NCBI GenBank assembly: GCA_964017045.1
Contig: OZ024798.1
Span: 33,141,050 to 33,205,049 of the forward strand
From: Omphiscola glabra
Lineage: Eukaryota > Mollusca > Gastropoda > Lymnaeidae
Direction: 5' to 3'
DNA length: 64,000 bases
A program made the translations under genes and the position numbers. Every line of letters starts with the position of its first letter. Position 1 is the first letter of the stretch. The notes beneath the pieces were generated by a model, which was not told where the DNA came from, did no database searches, and worked only from the letters and a program-made list of their open reading frames with translations. Below, one piece after another: positions 25,634 through 35,788 of this stretch.

Positions 25634-27278
25634 TGTAAATAATTATAGGCAATCTTTTAGAATTTAATGTGAATTAAAGCACATTTCTTCTGATAAAGGT
25701 TTTCTTGCAATGTTTTTATCTATTATTAAATTGGAATGTATGAGTATTAATTGACTACACAAGAGTAAGAGAGAGCTGTGGATAAAGTTCCAGATGACAA
25801 ATTGTTTACACACTTCATATTTTTAATACATTTGAACTATATTTATTGGGAGTTAAGTTTGTTAATTGGGGAAAAAAACAACAAATGTATATGATAAAAT
25901 GCTGTAAATGCTTGAGCAAGATTGCTGCTTGTTTGAGAATTCTTTTATGGGGAGCTGGGCTTTTTCTGTAAATACCATACAACCAGTGATGTACAGAGGC
26001 CTCCAGTAGGTGAAATGGAATTTGTGATTTGGCACCTGTATAATGTTACATAGTGTGTGGCTGCAAACATTCCTTTTGTAAATCTATCCTTAATACAAGA
26101 AGAATTAAAAAAAAAAACTTAACATCTAAATATGTAGTAGAAATTACAACCGCTTACACTACCTGGTTGAGTAATGGAATGACTTAACATAACGGCAAGA
26201 TAAATACAAATTTTTACAGTACCTGGAAACCATAGACAATTCATTTGAAAACCTCAGATTTAATAGCAGTGCCTTTACAAAATTGACAATTCTGGTGCTT
26301 TTGTACTTGTTCTAACTGCAATGGATAGCCACAAAGGAATGTTGCTACATATTTCATATCATGTATTTCCTGTTTTACATGTAATCTATGTATAGTCTTC
26401 TTGTTGTTTTTAAATAAAGTATTGTTTGAATGTTATTAGAGTGTAAATAATATTTTTTTAAAAGTGAGTTCAAATAAATGTAAACTATCTGCATTGGAAT
26501 ACAACTATTTATAGAGTATATTAGTGCTTTTTTAAAATCTAGACATAGCTTTAACCTTAAACTTAAAATTATTTTAGAGACATGAGAATTTAAAATACTA
26601 ACCATTTAATTTACTTTTTTTGTATTTATGTTGAAACAAATGAAATCTCACTGGGAAAAAAAAATTTATATTTTTTTTTTTGCGTTATTTGGTGCTAATC
26701 CAAAAAAAAAAGTTTTGAAATGTAAAAATTAAATTGTCTTAAAAATGTTTATGAATCCTTTAAACGGCTTGAAATCTGCAATCAATAAACTAACAGTACA
26801 TAAAATGTATTATTTGAATGTTGATGGTAATTATTGCTAACTTCACATAATGAAATCACCTTTAGAAATGGGACCATATAGAAATGAAATAATACAATAT
26901 ATTTATTGTATTTACTTACAATTACATGTATGCATGCAGGTAATGTAACTTTGTATCTTTAGGTTACTACTTTTAATAAAGATACCAATACTGTGGTATT
27001 AACTGTCCAAACAAAAAAAAGTAGAGGAGGGGGGGAAAAAGCACAAATCTCAATATTTGAAACATGTTCCTTTCAGTGCGTTGTTGTGTGTAGTCCCTTT
27101 ATGTCCAGCTTTTCATTAACTGTGCTGGTACTTAATGTGCTGCTGTGTAGCTCATATTCCTTGTAACATCATTTAACATACTTATTGTGGGTCATTTATT
27201 GATCGCTATATCTTTGTGTAGGCTATAATTATATTATCATGACTTTCTATGTAAAAAAAAATATCTTCTGTGTAAATA
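25634..27278 (+). promoter_or_regulatory. Four Pumilio-type sites in ARID2 3'UTR
   Basis: Exact TGTAAATA (RNA UGUAAAUA) occurs at 25634-25641, 25967-25974, 26442-26449 and 27271-27278 on the sense strand. By my rough base-composition estimate well under one copy is expected by chance in this stretch. PUF proteins bind this motif to repress or destabilise mRNA. Function here is inferred. Confidence 0.5.
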
Positions 27279-27430
27279 ATGTTTGCAAAGTATTTTTTCA
27301 TAAATGTTTTTAGAGGCAGATGTTTGTATGGAATCAAGGTTTTAACATTTAAAAATGTAATATTTTTTAATTCCATTGTACTCATTAAAATGTTTCCATG
27401 TAATAAAGTGTTTTCTTTGTTCCTATAAAT

Positions 27431-29244
27431 AATGTTCTATTTTATTTTTACAATGCAAGCTACATGCTCTTTTTATTTATACCACAGGCTAGCTTATCGT
27501 AAATGAAATAGGTAACAGGCAAGCCATGTTGGTAGCTGAACGAATTCTGTGTTGTAATTGTATATAATGACCACATACAGTTTATATGTATGCAGTTTAA
27601 AATGTGTTAAGATTAAGAGCTGTTCTTAGTTTTAGTTACAGGTTTTCACTCCATAAAAGGTGATGGGGTTTCTGATTGGGATTTCCAACCACTCTTCCTT
27701 TGAAATGGGATGCTTTGTGTTGCTTTTAATAAACTAGAACAAGTTATGTTTTCACCAACTTTCAGAGAGTGCAAAAACCACCAAATCAATGATTTCTCAA
27801 ATTATAAAAACCATTTGTTTGGATTAGACACTACCGAATTTAACAGCAAAGGCAATTTAAATATGTATGTATATATATATATAATTGCCCTACTCTATTG
27901 ATTGCCTATTATTCATATATGCTACAAGGGTCCTTCTTTAAAAGGGACCATTCATCATCTTACAGTTCATCTGTAGGTGTTTAAATAAAATAGTAATTTT
28001 TATTGATAGAATCCAACTTGTAATTATTAAAATGCGGGTCTATATTATTATATCAATCTTAACAAAATTGTTTGGCTCAACAAATTAAAAATAAATGCTC
28101 TTTATTTTTATAAGGGCTGATGAGGAAGTCTCATTTTGATAATTACCTGTACATGTTCATGTTTTATTTTTAAAATCTCATCACATCATAATACATTATA
28201 AGCATTATAAAAATCATCAACAATAATTTCATACTTTTCAATTCCATCTTTTTTTTTTTTTTTTTTTTTTTTGCTCCTATGATTCATGTTATTCCATTGT
28301 AATCCTTCATGTAATTGTTTCAATGAATTACATATGTTTACTGACTGCTCTGGCTTATATTAAGTTATTATTTTAGTTGTTTGTATGTGTCCTTTCACTT
28401 CAATATTCCCTATAACTTAAGTATTTACCACACATTATACGTGTGTGCACTTAAATTGCTGCCATGACTTAAACTTGAGTGATGACATAAACTTGAGTGT
28501 TGAATTAAACTTGAGTGATGACTTTTCTTAGACCTTAGACTTGACCAATGACTGAAACTGGAGTGCTTCGAAGGATACAGAATATTATTTTAGTCTTGAA
28601 AAAGAAAAGTGTGGTTTTTGAGTTTAATTTTAGTAAACTTAGATCAAATGCAAAGAAGTATGTTAATTATACTCTGGCAAATTAGCCTTGTTTTAACCTA
28701 TAGCCAATATGATATTATAAGTTATATTCATGTACCAGCAAAATTGCTGTTACAGAGTGGGGCAGCAACAACTTCCTCCAATAGTATATTAATATTATAT
28801 TATATAAATTATTTGTCTTTATTAGATAATGAAAAAATATATAATTTTGATTTCAAAAAGTTTTTCAAATATTTTTATCTCAAATTTCAACTTATATATA
28901 TTAATTTAATATAAATATATGTAATAAAAAACGATTCTACTAATCACTATACTACTCATGACATTGTAAGACAGCCTCTTCTTGTGCTGTTTGTCGCTGC
29001 TACTGATAGTGTGATAGCGTATTCCTTCGGGTCTAATAGGCATCACATTTGAAGAAGGGCATCATTGTATAACACCAGAAATCTTGTTTAATAGCTAAGT
29101 AAACCCATGCCAGAAAGTATTGCGGAATAGATTGTTTTACCGATTTGCCATAGATTTTGAAATTTAATAATTTCATCAGTTCCACTTATTTGAACATTCC
29201 TGTTGAGAATTAAATTCAAACAAAGCATGGTATTTTAAAGTATC
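27431..29244. other. Intergenic AT-rich DNA
   Basis: No gene recognised. It contains a poly-T tract near 28250-28272 and a short 18-bp tandem repeat at 28464-28517. Open frames here are short and AT-driven. Confidence 0.5.
28464..28517. repeat. Three-copy 18-bp tandem repeat
   Basis: Units ATGACTTAAACTTGAGTG, ATGACATAAACTTGAGTG and TTGAATTAAACTTGAGTG lie head to tail. Confidence 0.8.
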
Positions 29245-29760
29245 ATCATCCTGTCCTTTAGTCCCTGGACCGTTGGGGTGCCACAGATGACATGATAACT
29301 ATCCTCCATTCCTCTCGGTCTTCTGCACTACGCATAGCATCGTCTAGTTTTAATCCCGTCCACTCTTTGATGTTATCTTCCTATCTTTTCCCTGTCTTCC
29401 TCTTCTTCTTCCTTCTCTAGTTGTGCCCTGCATGATTTCTTTGGCGAGCCCTTGTTTTCTGGTCACGTGGCCATACCACTCAAGTTTGCGCTTTTTTACA
29501 GACACCAAGAGGTCATCGTACTGCCCAATTGCTTGACGAAAACTTTCTTCCACTTGTTCATTGGTGATATGGTCTCTATAGCAGATGCCAAGAATGCCTC
29601 TGAAACATCTCATCTCCATCGCCTTTATTTTCCTTTCAAGTTCTGCTGTTAACGTCCAGGACTCACATGCATATAAGAAAATGGAGAGGATTATTGAGCG
29701 CATCAGCCTGATTTTGGTGCCTGGGGTATATTTTTGTCGCTCCATATTTTCTTGAGCCTC
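29245..29760 (-). mobile_element. LINE 3' end (RT C-terminal region)
   Basis: The minus strand has a 131-codon open stretch with the C-terminal RT signature of CR1/RTE-like LINEs: IRLMRSIILSIFLYACESWT, then LERKIKAMEMRCFRGIL, WYGHVTRKQGLAKEIMQGT and a basic end. It then frameshifts into a tail ending with GATGATAC-type repeats near 29245. The 5' part is absent. The same broad family as the relic at 1400-3016 is likely. Confidence 0.85.
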
Positions 29761-30257
29761 TTACTCTTAGTGCAGTTCTGGTCTGCGCAATCCTGGCCAA
29801 TCAATTCGGGCTTGGAGCCTTCTTCCGAGACTTTAAAGTTAAAGTATAGGTCTAAATTAAATTGTGTGGGCTTTTAAAGAAGTTGCTTAGAGAAACAATA
29901 AATGACGGTATAACAATAACAGAAAAGACACTCACAAACAAACAAAACCTAACTCGAAGCAAATCTTGAAAGAAAATGGCTAAGACTTGTCAATGCTGAC
30001 ATTAATCATAGGCATGGGCGCCCGCAGAAAATTTTCTGGGGGGGGGGGGGGGGGCAAAATAATTTCTCTTCATTTAATAATTCCCGGCCGCCGGGCTGAG
30101 TATTCGTACGGAAGGGAAATTTATTACGTTTGTGAGAGGGTATGAAAGGGTTGGAGGGGAAGAGGGCAGAAACTCTGATCGTGCGGTGGGACATGTGCAG
30201 GGGAAAGCTATGATCTGCCATGGTTTGGGGAGGGGGTAGTTTGGGGTGGCTTTAAAG

Positions 30258-30626
30258 CAGTTGGTCGGGAACCTATGGCTCGCGAGCCAGATGTAGCTCT
30301 ATTGATGGCTATATCTGGCATCTGACAAATGTTCGATTATATAAAAAAAAAATTTCTTTACTCCTTTGATCTACATGTTAATTGCATATCAATATTTCAT
30401 TCTACAAATGAGATAAAGTCTACTGCAGCTCAGCATCAGAAGTGGTAAAGGAGATAAACTCCGCTGACATAAAAGACAGACAAATAGCAACCCTGCATTC
30501 ATTGTAATTAATGGGAAATAACTCTTGAATTTTTAGTTTTAAACATAATGTATGGCTCTCACAGAATTACTTTTCAAAATATGTGGTGTCCATGGCTCTC
30601 TCAGACAAAAAGGTTCCCGACTCATG
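30258..30626. mobile_element. hAT-type MITE
   Basis: Left end CAGTTGGTCGGGAACC and right end GGTTCCCGACTCATG are inverted copies with the common ...GGGAACCTATGGCTCGCGAGCC hAT opening. They are flanked by an 8-bp duplication, CTTTAAAG/ATTTAAAG (seven of eight). No coding. Confidence 0.8.
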
Positions 30627-30639
30627 ATTTAAAGGCTAG

Positions 30640-30840
30640 GGTAGGAAACAAAAAACCATCGCTACGACAGAACCAGTGAGTCGGCGGTGGAAACAAAATG
30701 CTCCTGAAGCCAAAACGTGGGACAAACTGATATAGGTAATAAGTAAAAAAAAAATTACGGTTAAGCCTCAAAACAGGAACGCAACAAAACAACGAACGTG
30801 TCGGCAGGAAGCCTTTGTCAGCGACATACAAAAGAAAAAA
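30640..30840. repeat. Dispersed repeat, partner of 46200-46320
   Basis: Reverse-complemented, this stretch matches 46200-46320 through TTCGTTGTTTTGTTGCGTTCC and TTTTGAGGCTTAACC. Family unknown. Confidence 0.6.
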
Positions 30841-30874
30841 AAACCGAATAAAATGTTTAAAGATTATAGCACTT

Positions 30875-31625
30875 AGCTGAGACGTAGTGTCCGATAGGGC
30901 AGCAAAAGAATAGTCTATGCTCTTGCTCTCTCTCGTATTGACTATTGCAACTCTCTTCTGTCAAGTTCACAAAAACACTTCTTAGAAAAATTACAAAAGG
31001 TTCAAAACTCAGTTGCTAGGCTAGTTCTAAAGGAAAAAAAAAAAAAAACGTGATCACGTCACACCACTACTTCATTCCCTTCATTGGCTCCCTGTACAAG
31101 CACGGATTGACTACAAACTCTCTGTTCTCTGCCACAACATTTTCTCGAATTCATGCCCTTCATATCTAACAGAACTTCTCTCTATCTATTCACCCCTTCG
31201 ACAGCTTCGCTCGTCCGCAGACTCGCGTATTCTTTGTGTCCCCAAGACTCGCACATAAACATACGGTGATCAATCTTTATATTAACTTTGCCCCCAAACA
31301 AAGGAATTCTCTTCAACTACACATCCGCAATATACCGACCATCACAGCACTCAAAACTGCACTCAAAACACATCTCTTTAAACTCTACTATCCGGACTGA
31401 TTCCCCCTTCTGACCGATAAACGATGCTGCTGGGTGCCATTCATGGCTTGACGTGTAAATAGTTATAGAATGGGTGGGGTGAATATACATTTGTTTTGTT
31501 TTATTTAATAAATGTATGTTACTTTTTAAGTTCATGATTCTGTTTGTTAAATTGTATGTACAGCGTGGTGAGCCCAGCATTAGTCTGGGGCACTTCGCTA
31601 TATAAATCTAGTACTACTAATATTA
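30875..31625 (+). mobile_element. CR1/L2-like LINE 3' end
   Basis: Plus-strand fragments read SYIDYCNSLLSS, LEKLQKVQNSVARLVLK, then WLPVQARIDYKLSVLCHNIF, LTELLSIYSPLRQLRSSAD and TALKTHLF with breaks between them. This is the end of a CR1/L2-type reverse transcriptase. The 3'UTR ends GTACAGCGTGGTGAGCCC..GCTATATAAAT and a simple-repeat tail, as in that group. Confidence 0.8.
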
Positions 31626-31966
31626 ATATAATAAATATGCGAAAAAAAAAGAAGAAAGCGTGAAGTGAGTAGAACAGGAAACACTTGCAGTTTGCAGTAC
31701 AAAGTTTCAGTTTTATTGTAAAGTCAATATATTTTCAGTTTGACTATTTGTATTATGACCTTGTGAACATTAAAAAAATATGTTCAAGACATTCTCACAA
31801 TCACTTTCAGCCTCTAAAAATTTAGAGGCTCGAAGGTAATAGAGCTGGTTAATCTTTATCTATTAGAACAGCGGTGGCGTTTTTTGCTTTGTTTACTTTT
31901 AGTTTAGACCGGCTTTTGCCACTTTTGGGCCTGCCACCTAGCTAGCCCTGCCTGCCTAAATATTAT

Positions 31967-32673
31967 TTGGTAAATGCGAAGAGATAGCACCGCGTTTTTT
32001 TACGATGGCCACCAACTTGATTGCAGTAAACCGTAAAATTAAGAATAAAACGTTTAAAAATAATGAAAAAGGTAAATTTCGAGAGATGGGGCCGCGTTTT
32101 TTACCATGGCCGCCATGTTGGTTGACACCACCCGTAAAATTAAGAATAAAACGTTTAAAAATAATGAAAAAACTTCCTAAATGTATCCATAACCTGAACC
32201 CTAAATCTATCCCTCACCCTAACCTGAACCCTAAAGTCAGCAGCAACATAACAAAACACGCAAATGACGCCATGGCTCCATAACTAGACATTAGCCATGA
32301 AAAAATTTCCTAAATGTATCCCTAAACCTAACCTGAACCCTAAATGTTTTGCAAACGAAGTCACGGTGCTATCTCTTCGCTCATTAGCTTATTATTATTA
32401 TTTATAATTTACCTAATAAATAGGCTAATGCGAAGAGATATCGCCATGACGTTATTTGCGTCTTTTGTCCCTGGTTCCGATGATAAGGTCAAAACTCTGG
32501 TTCCGATAGGGTCAAAACCCAGGTTAGGGATACGTTTAGGGTTCAGGTAGGTTTAGGGATAGATTTAGGGTTCAGGTTAGGTTTAGAAATAAATTTAGGA
32601 CATAAGTTTGCGGGTTGCGGCAACCAAGATGGCGGCCATGGTAAAAAAACGCAGCGATCTTCACATTTACCAA
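31967..32673. repeat. Composite foldback repeat with telomere-like blocks
   Basis: TTGGTAAATGCGAAGAGAT at 31967 is mirrored at 32655-32673. A second mirrored pair (GCTATCTCTTCGC at 32366 and GCGAAGAGATATCGCC at 32430) lies in the middle. Between them are tandem stretches built from CCTAACCTGAACCCTAAA on one side and the reverse-complement GGTTCAGGTTAGG on the other. A 60-bp block (CCGTAAAATTAAGAATAAAACG) is also directly duplicated near 32030 and 32130. No coding seen. Confidence 0.65.
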
Positions 32674-33163
32674 TTAACTCATTCCCGACGGATGCGACTA
32701 AATGCGTCCTTTGGGGGTTCCGATGGATGCGTCCCGGCGCATAGCGACACACCTCTCTTGTTTTTAGTTAAAAATAGCAATGAAATCTCGCATGCATCGA
32801 GACTTCCGGCGATGGCGTGATTCTGCGTGATTTCAATTTAGAAACCGGATGTTTTTATCTTGTTTCACTTTTAAACTACGTGTGCTTTAGTACGACGCGT
32901 CTATATCTTGCATGTATTCGACCGAGGTGCCAAAAATTGATTTTTTAGCCATTGTTCATTATTTTTTCGCCGCTAATGTTATATTTTTATTAAACCTTAT
33001 TCATTCTTTGATGCATTCGTCCTTAATTCATTAACATTTATTAATATTTAGCAGCTTAAAAAATATTTTAAAAATGTAAATCAATTTCAAAACCGAGTTA
33101 CTTCCCTTTTCTCAGGAAAATAAATTAAGTACGGAAGTAGCACTGACGGAGGGAATGAGTTAA
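32674..33163. mobile_element. piggyBac-like MITE, second type
   Basis: TTAA at 32674-32677 and 33160-33163 brackets a 482-bp element with ends CTCATTCCC...GGGAATGAG. Internally it is rich in GATGCG/CGTCC motifs. No coding. Confidence 0.65.
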
Positions 33164-33304
33164 TAAAAAGTAATGCTAATTCATACTTAGGCCTATTAAA
33201 AAAATTGTTGTCATTGTAACTATTTGGAATTAAGTAGGGCAGTCCCAATTAAACTAATTATTTACTGGTAAATTGAAGCAATCCGCGCCGCTTACTTCCC
33301 ACAG

Positions 33305-33357
33305 CCACCTTCTTGGTTGCATGACCCATGGATAACGGGTCATGGCAACCAAGGTGG
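33305..33357. repeat. Long hairpin (imperfect palindrome)
   Basis: CCACCTTCTTGGTTGCATGACCC and GGGTCATGGCAACCAAGGTGG face each other across a 9-base loop. GGCAACCAAG also occurs in the foldback element at 32610, so it may be a fragment of that family. Confidence 0.7.
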
Positions 33358-34245
33358 CCACCGTGCCAACACATGTCCGCTAAAATGGGGAGGGGAAAGA
33401 GAGAATGTGCTGTTTTAGCTAATCACAGAGAGAAATGAAAATAAGTCAGGTTCAAAACATTAAAGATAAATGAAATAATTTCAGCCGGTACATTAATTTC
33501 ATGGCGAATGAAGCTACTTTATTGTATCTCCCTAGATATATGTCAAGAAGTGTCAACAAACTGTGGTCGCTCCCTTTCCTGACTAATTTCAGCCAGATCA
33601 TGCTCCCTTCTTCCAAATAAAACACTTGTGCTACAATAAATCAGTAGGAAGAGTGTAAAAATGAAGAAAAGCAATACAAAACAAATTTAAAATAATGAAA
33701 ACTCAACTTACAGTTTCATGGAATATACTTTTACTTTTACACACTTTATTATATCAGGTTCACCCTAAAAGAAATTCCAAAAGTTTTCAGAAAATCAATA
33801 CAATAATTAATACCCATTTACATTGAGTAAATAGACTTATTGATGTTGTTAGATAGGCCCTAGGCTTAATTTTAAATTATTATTCACAACTTTGTCAATT
33901 AAATACTTTATTAATCTAATTGGACATAAATTGGCTTGGAAATCCAGCATATTACTGCATAATAACTCATTTTAAAAACAAAATCAAATACTTAAAAAGC
34001 AACAATACTGACAATACATATTTTTAATATGATCTGAATCTGATGCTCTTATTTAGAGATATTAATTTGTGGAGTGAGATACACAGCCCTTGCAACTAAT
34101 TTATATGGCATACGGCCTAAGCCTAAGATAGTATATTAATAATTTATGGTAAAGGCCTAGCTCCACACCTTCTTATTATTTAAGTACCTATTTTAGGCTA
34201 TGTAATCATATTTTAATGAAAATTAACCACTAAACATTCTATAAG
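33358..34245. other. Intergenic DNA, nothing recognised
   Basis: AT-rich sequence with no supported gene or repeat. The missing first exon of MRPS31 could lie here or up to 35788, but no start, targeting peptide and in-phase donor could be identified. Confidence 0.4.
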
Positions 34246-34452
34246 ATAAGAGAGGATTCTTTTATTGATCCAAATAAATGGAAATGTTTTTTGATTGCAT
34301 GGTACATTTTCAGCACATAAATAAAACAATTTGAACACAAGGCCTCTACATTAAATTATTTCACTAGTGAAAAAATCAGCCATTTAATCAGTTCTCTTAG
34401 CCATATCAAGGACTTATTAGTTCTCATTAAGATTCGTGACTTCAGGCGGACC
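34246..34452 (-). repeat. Dispersed repeat, copy 1 (LINE-tail-like)
   Basis: This is about 80 percent identical by eye to 38628-38836, in the same orientation. Shared blocks are TTCTTTTATTGATCCAAA, AAATGTTTTTTGATTGCAT and TTATTTCACTAGTGAAAAAA. The minus-strand end ...GGATCAATAAAAGAA resembles a LINE or SINE 3' tail. Confidence 0.7.
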
Positions 34453-34505
34453 ACGCTTGTAAATTTGTACAGATTAGGGATTTAAAGAATTTTTTTATCT
34501 TACAG

Positions 34506-34561
34506 TCCTTGCCCTGAGAGAAAGAATTCGCCCTGAATGGGCCGATTCTAAGTATCTGTGA
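34506..34561 (+). other. Candidate orphan terminal exon
   Basis: A good acceptor (TTTTTTTATCTTACAG) is followed by an open stretch reading LALRERIRPEWADSKYL and TGA. The base composition is less AT-rich than its surroundings. I do not recognise the protein and found no matching upstream exon. It could be the last exon of a small gene, a transcribed pseudo-exon, or chance. Confidence 0.25.
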
Positions 34562-35788
34562 TGAAGATTTTGCTACTTATAAAAATACAAGTTAACCTGT
34601 TTTTTTAAAAAAAGACAATTAACTGTTGTGTGATTTTGCTTAAAAAAAGTTTGGATCTTTCCTCACCAACTGGCATTACCTCATGCATTCACATTTAAGA
34701 ATACCTGGTCTTGAGAAGTATTATTATAAGTACCATTATAGATATTGATCTGTCTAGTCTGTCAGTCCACATTTTCAGTAAGAAAAAAACAACACTCTAA
34801 AAGGCATTAGCAATCATTCCCAATGCATAGCAATTACTTTTTGCATTGTTTATTGTACTTAAAATGAGATTTCTTGTCAGTGAGATTTCATCTAGGTCAG
34901 CTTTATCACCATGCACCCTGTTTCAGTTGTGTCTAAATTTGCAACTTCTCAATCAAGCCTAATAATATAATTATGTGTCTTATAAACCCTGAATGCAGAA
35001 ATCTTATGGGCATTATAGTTTTTTCACTGAACTCTTTATTGTCCAAGCAGACATTGTCACCTCACAAAAAGATGTTTCCCCACTTGTGGTGTACCGGTGG
35101 GGTACAGTGGCTATTTTTGAGCTTACGAGAAATACACTTTTTCATATTTTTGGTATTTTGTTGGAGCTGGCAATATTTTTTCAACTCCAAAATAAGTCTT
35201 AAGCTTAACTAAATGGCAGGCACAAAATTAACTATAATTAATTAAAGCAACCCATTTTAACCTCGTTCCCTATGTTCACTTAGAAATGCAACAGAGATGC
35301 TGAGAAAGTACTAAAAATGGTACTCCTCATTTTCTGGTCTACAGAAAAACATTTATAGAAATCATTTCTGACATACCCGGTATTTTAACTCCAAGGCCAA
35401 TTTTGATATTTATACTTAATCAAGCTATTTTATTTGAGATTTTAGCAAGTTTGTTATAATTAAAGTACAGCGTAAAAAAAAAAGATAAAATTTAAAGATA
35501 AACAGTAAAAGTTATTATTTTTTTGTTAAAAATATTGTATTTTTATACTTTTCGCATTGTCATGACACAATTAAAAATAATTTAATTTACTAAATTATTT
35601 AGAAATATGACATGTAATAAATAATATGATCCATAAACTGAAAGCTCACAGTGTTTTTGAGATAGTACTCATTAGTTATTAAATTAGACTCACTAAATGT
35701 GTTGGTAGAGTTCATTATCACTGTTTAGAAATCTTTTCAAAAATTACATTTTTATTATAATTATTTTATAAAACTATTTTCATCATAG

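Larger units (their letters stand above)
23856..27430 (+). other. ARID2: Probable ARID2 3'UTR
   Basis: AT-rich non-coding sequence follows the ARID2 stop with no repeat boundary. Possible polyadenylation signals (AATAAA) occur at several points, for example near 24157, 26413 and 26976. The last good one is 27402-27407, followed by a GT-rich stretch (TGTTTTCTTTGTTCC), so the transcript may end near 27430. The stretch holds four exact copies of the Pumilio-type site TGTAAATA. The 3' end is inferred from sequence only, and shorter forms are possible. Confidence 0.55.

Noticed and set aside
32160..32600. Interstitial telomere
   Set aside because: The CCTAACC blocks are irregular and lie in both orientations within a foldback repeat, not as a (TTAGGG)n array.
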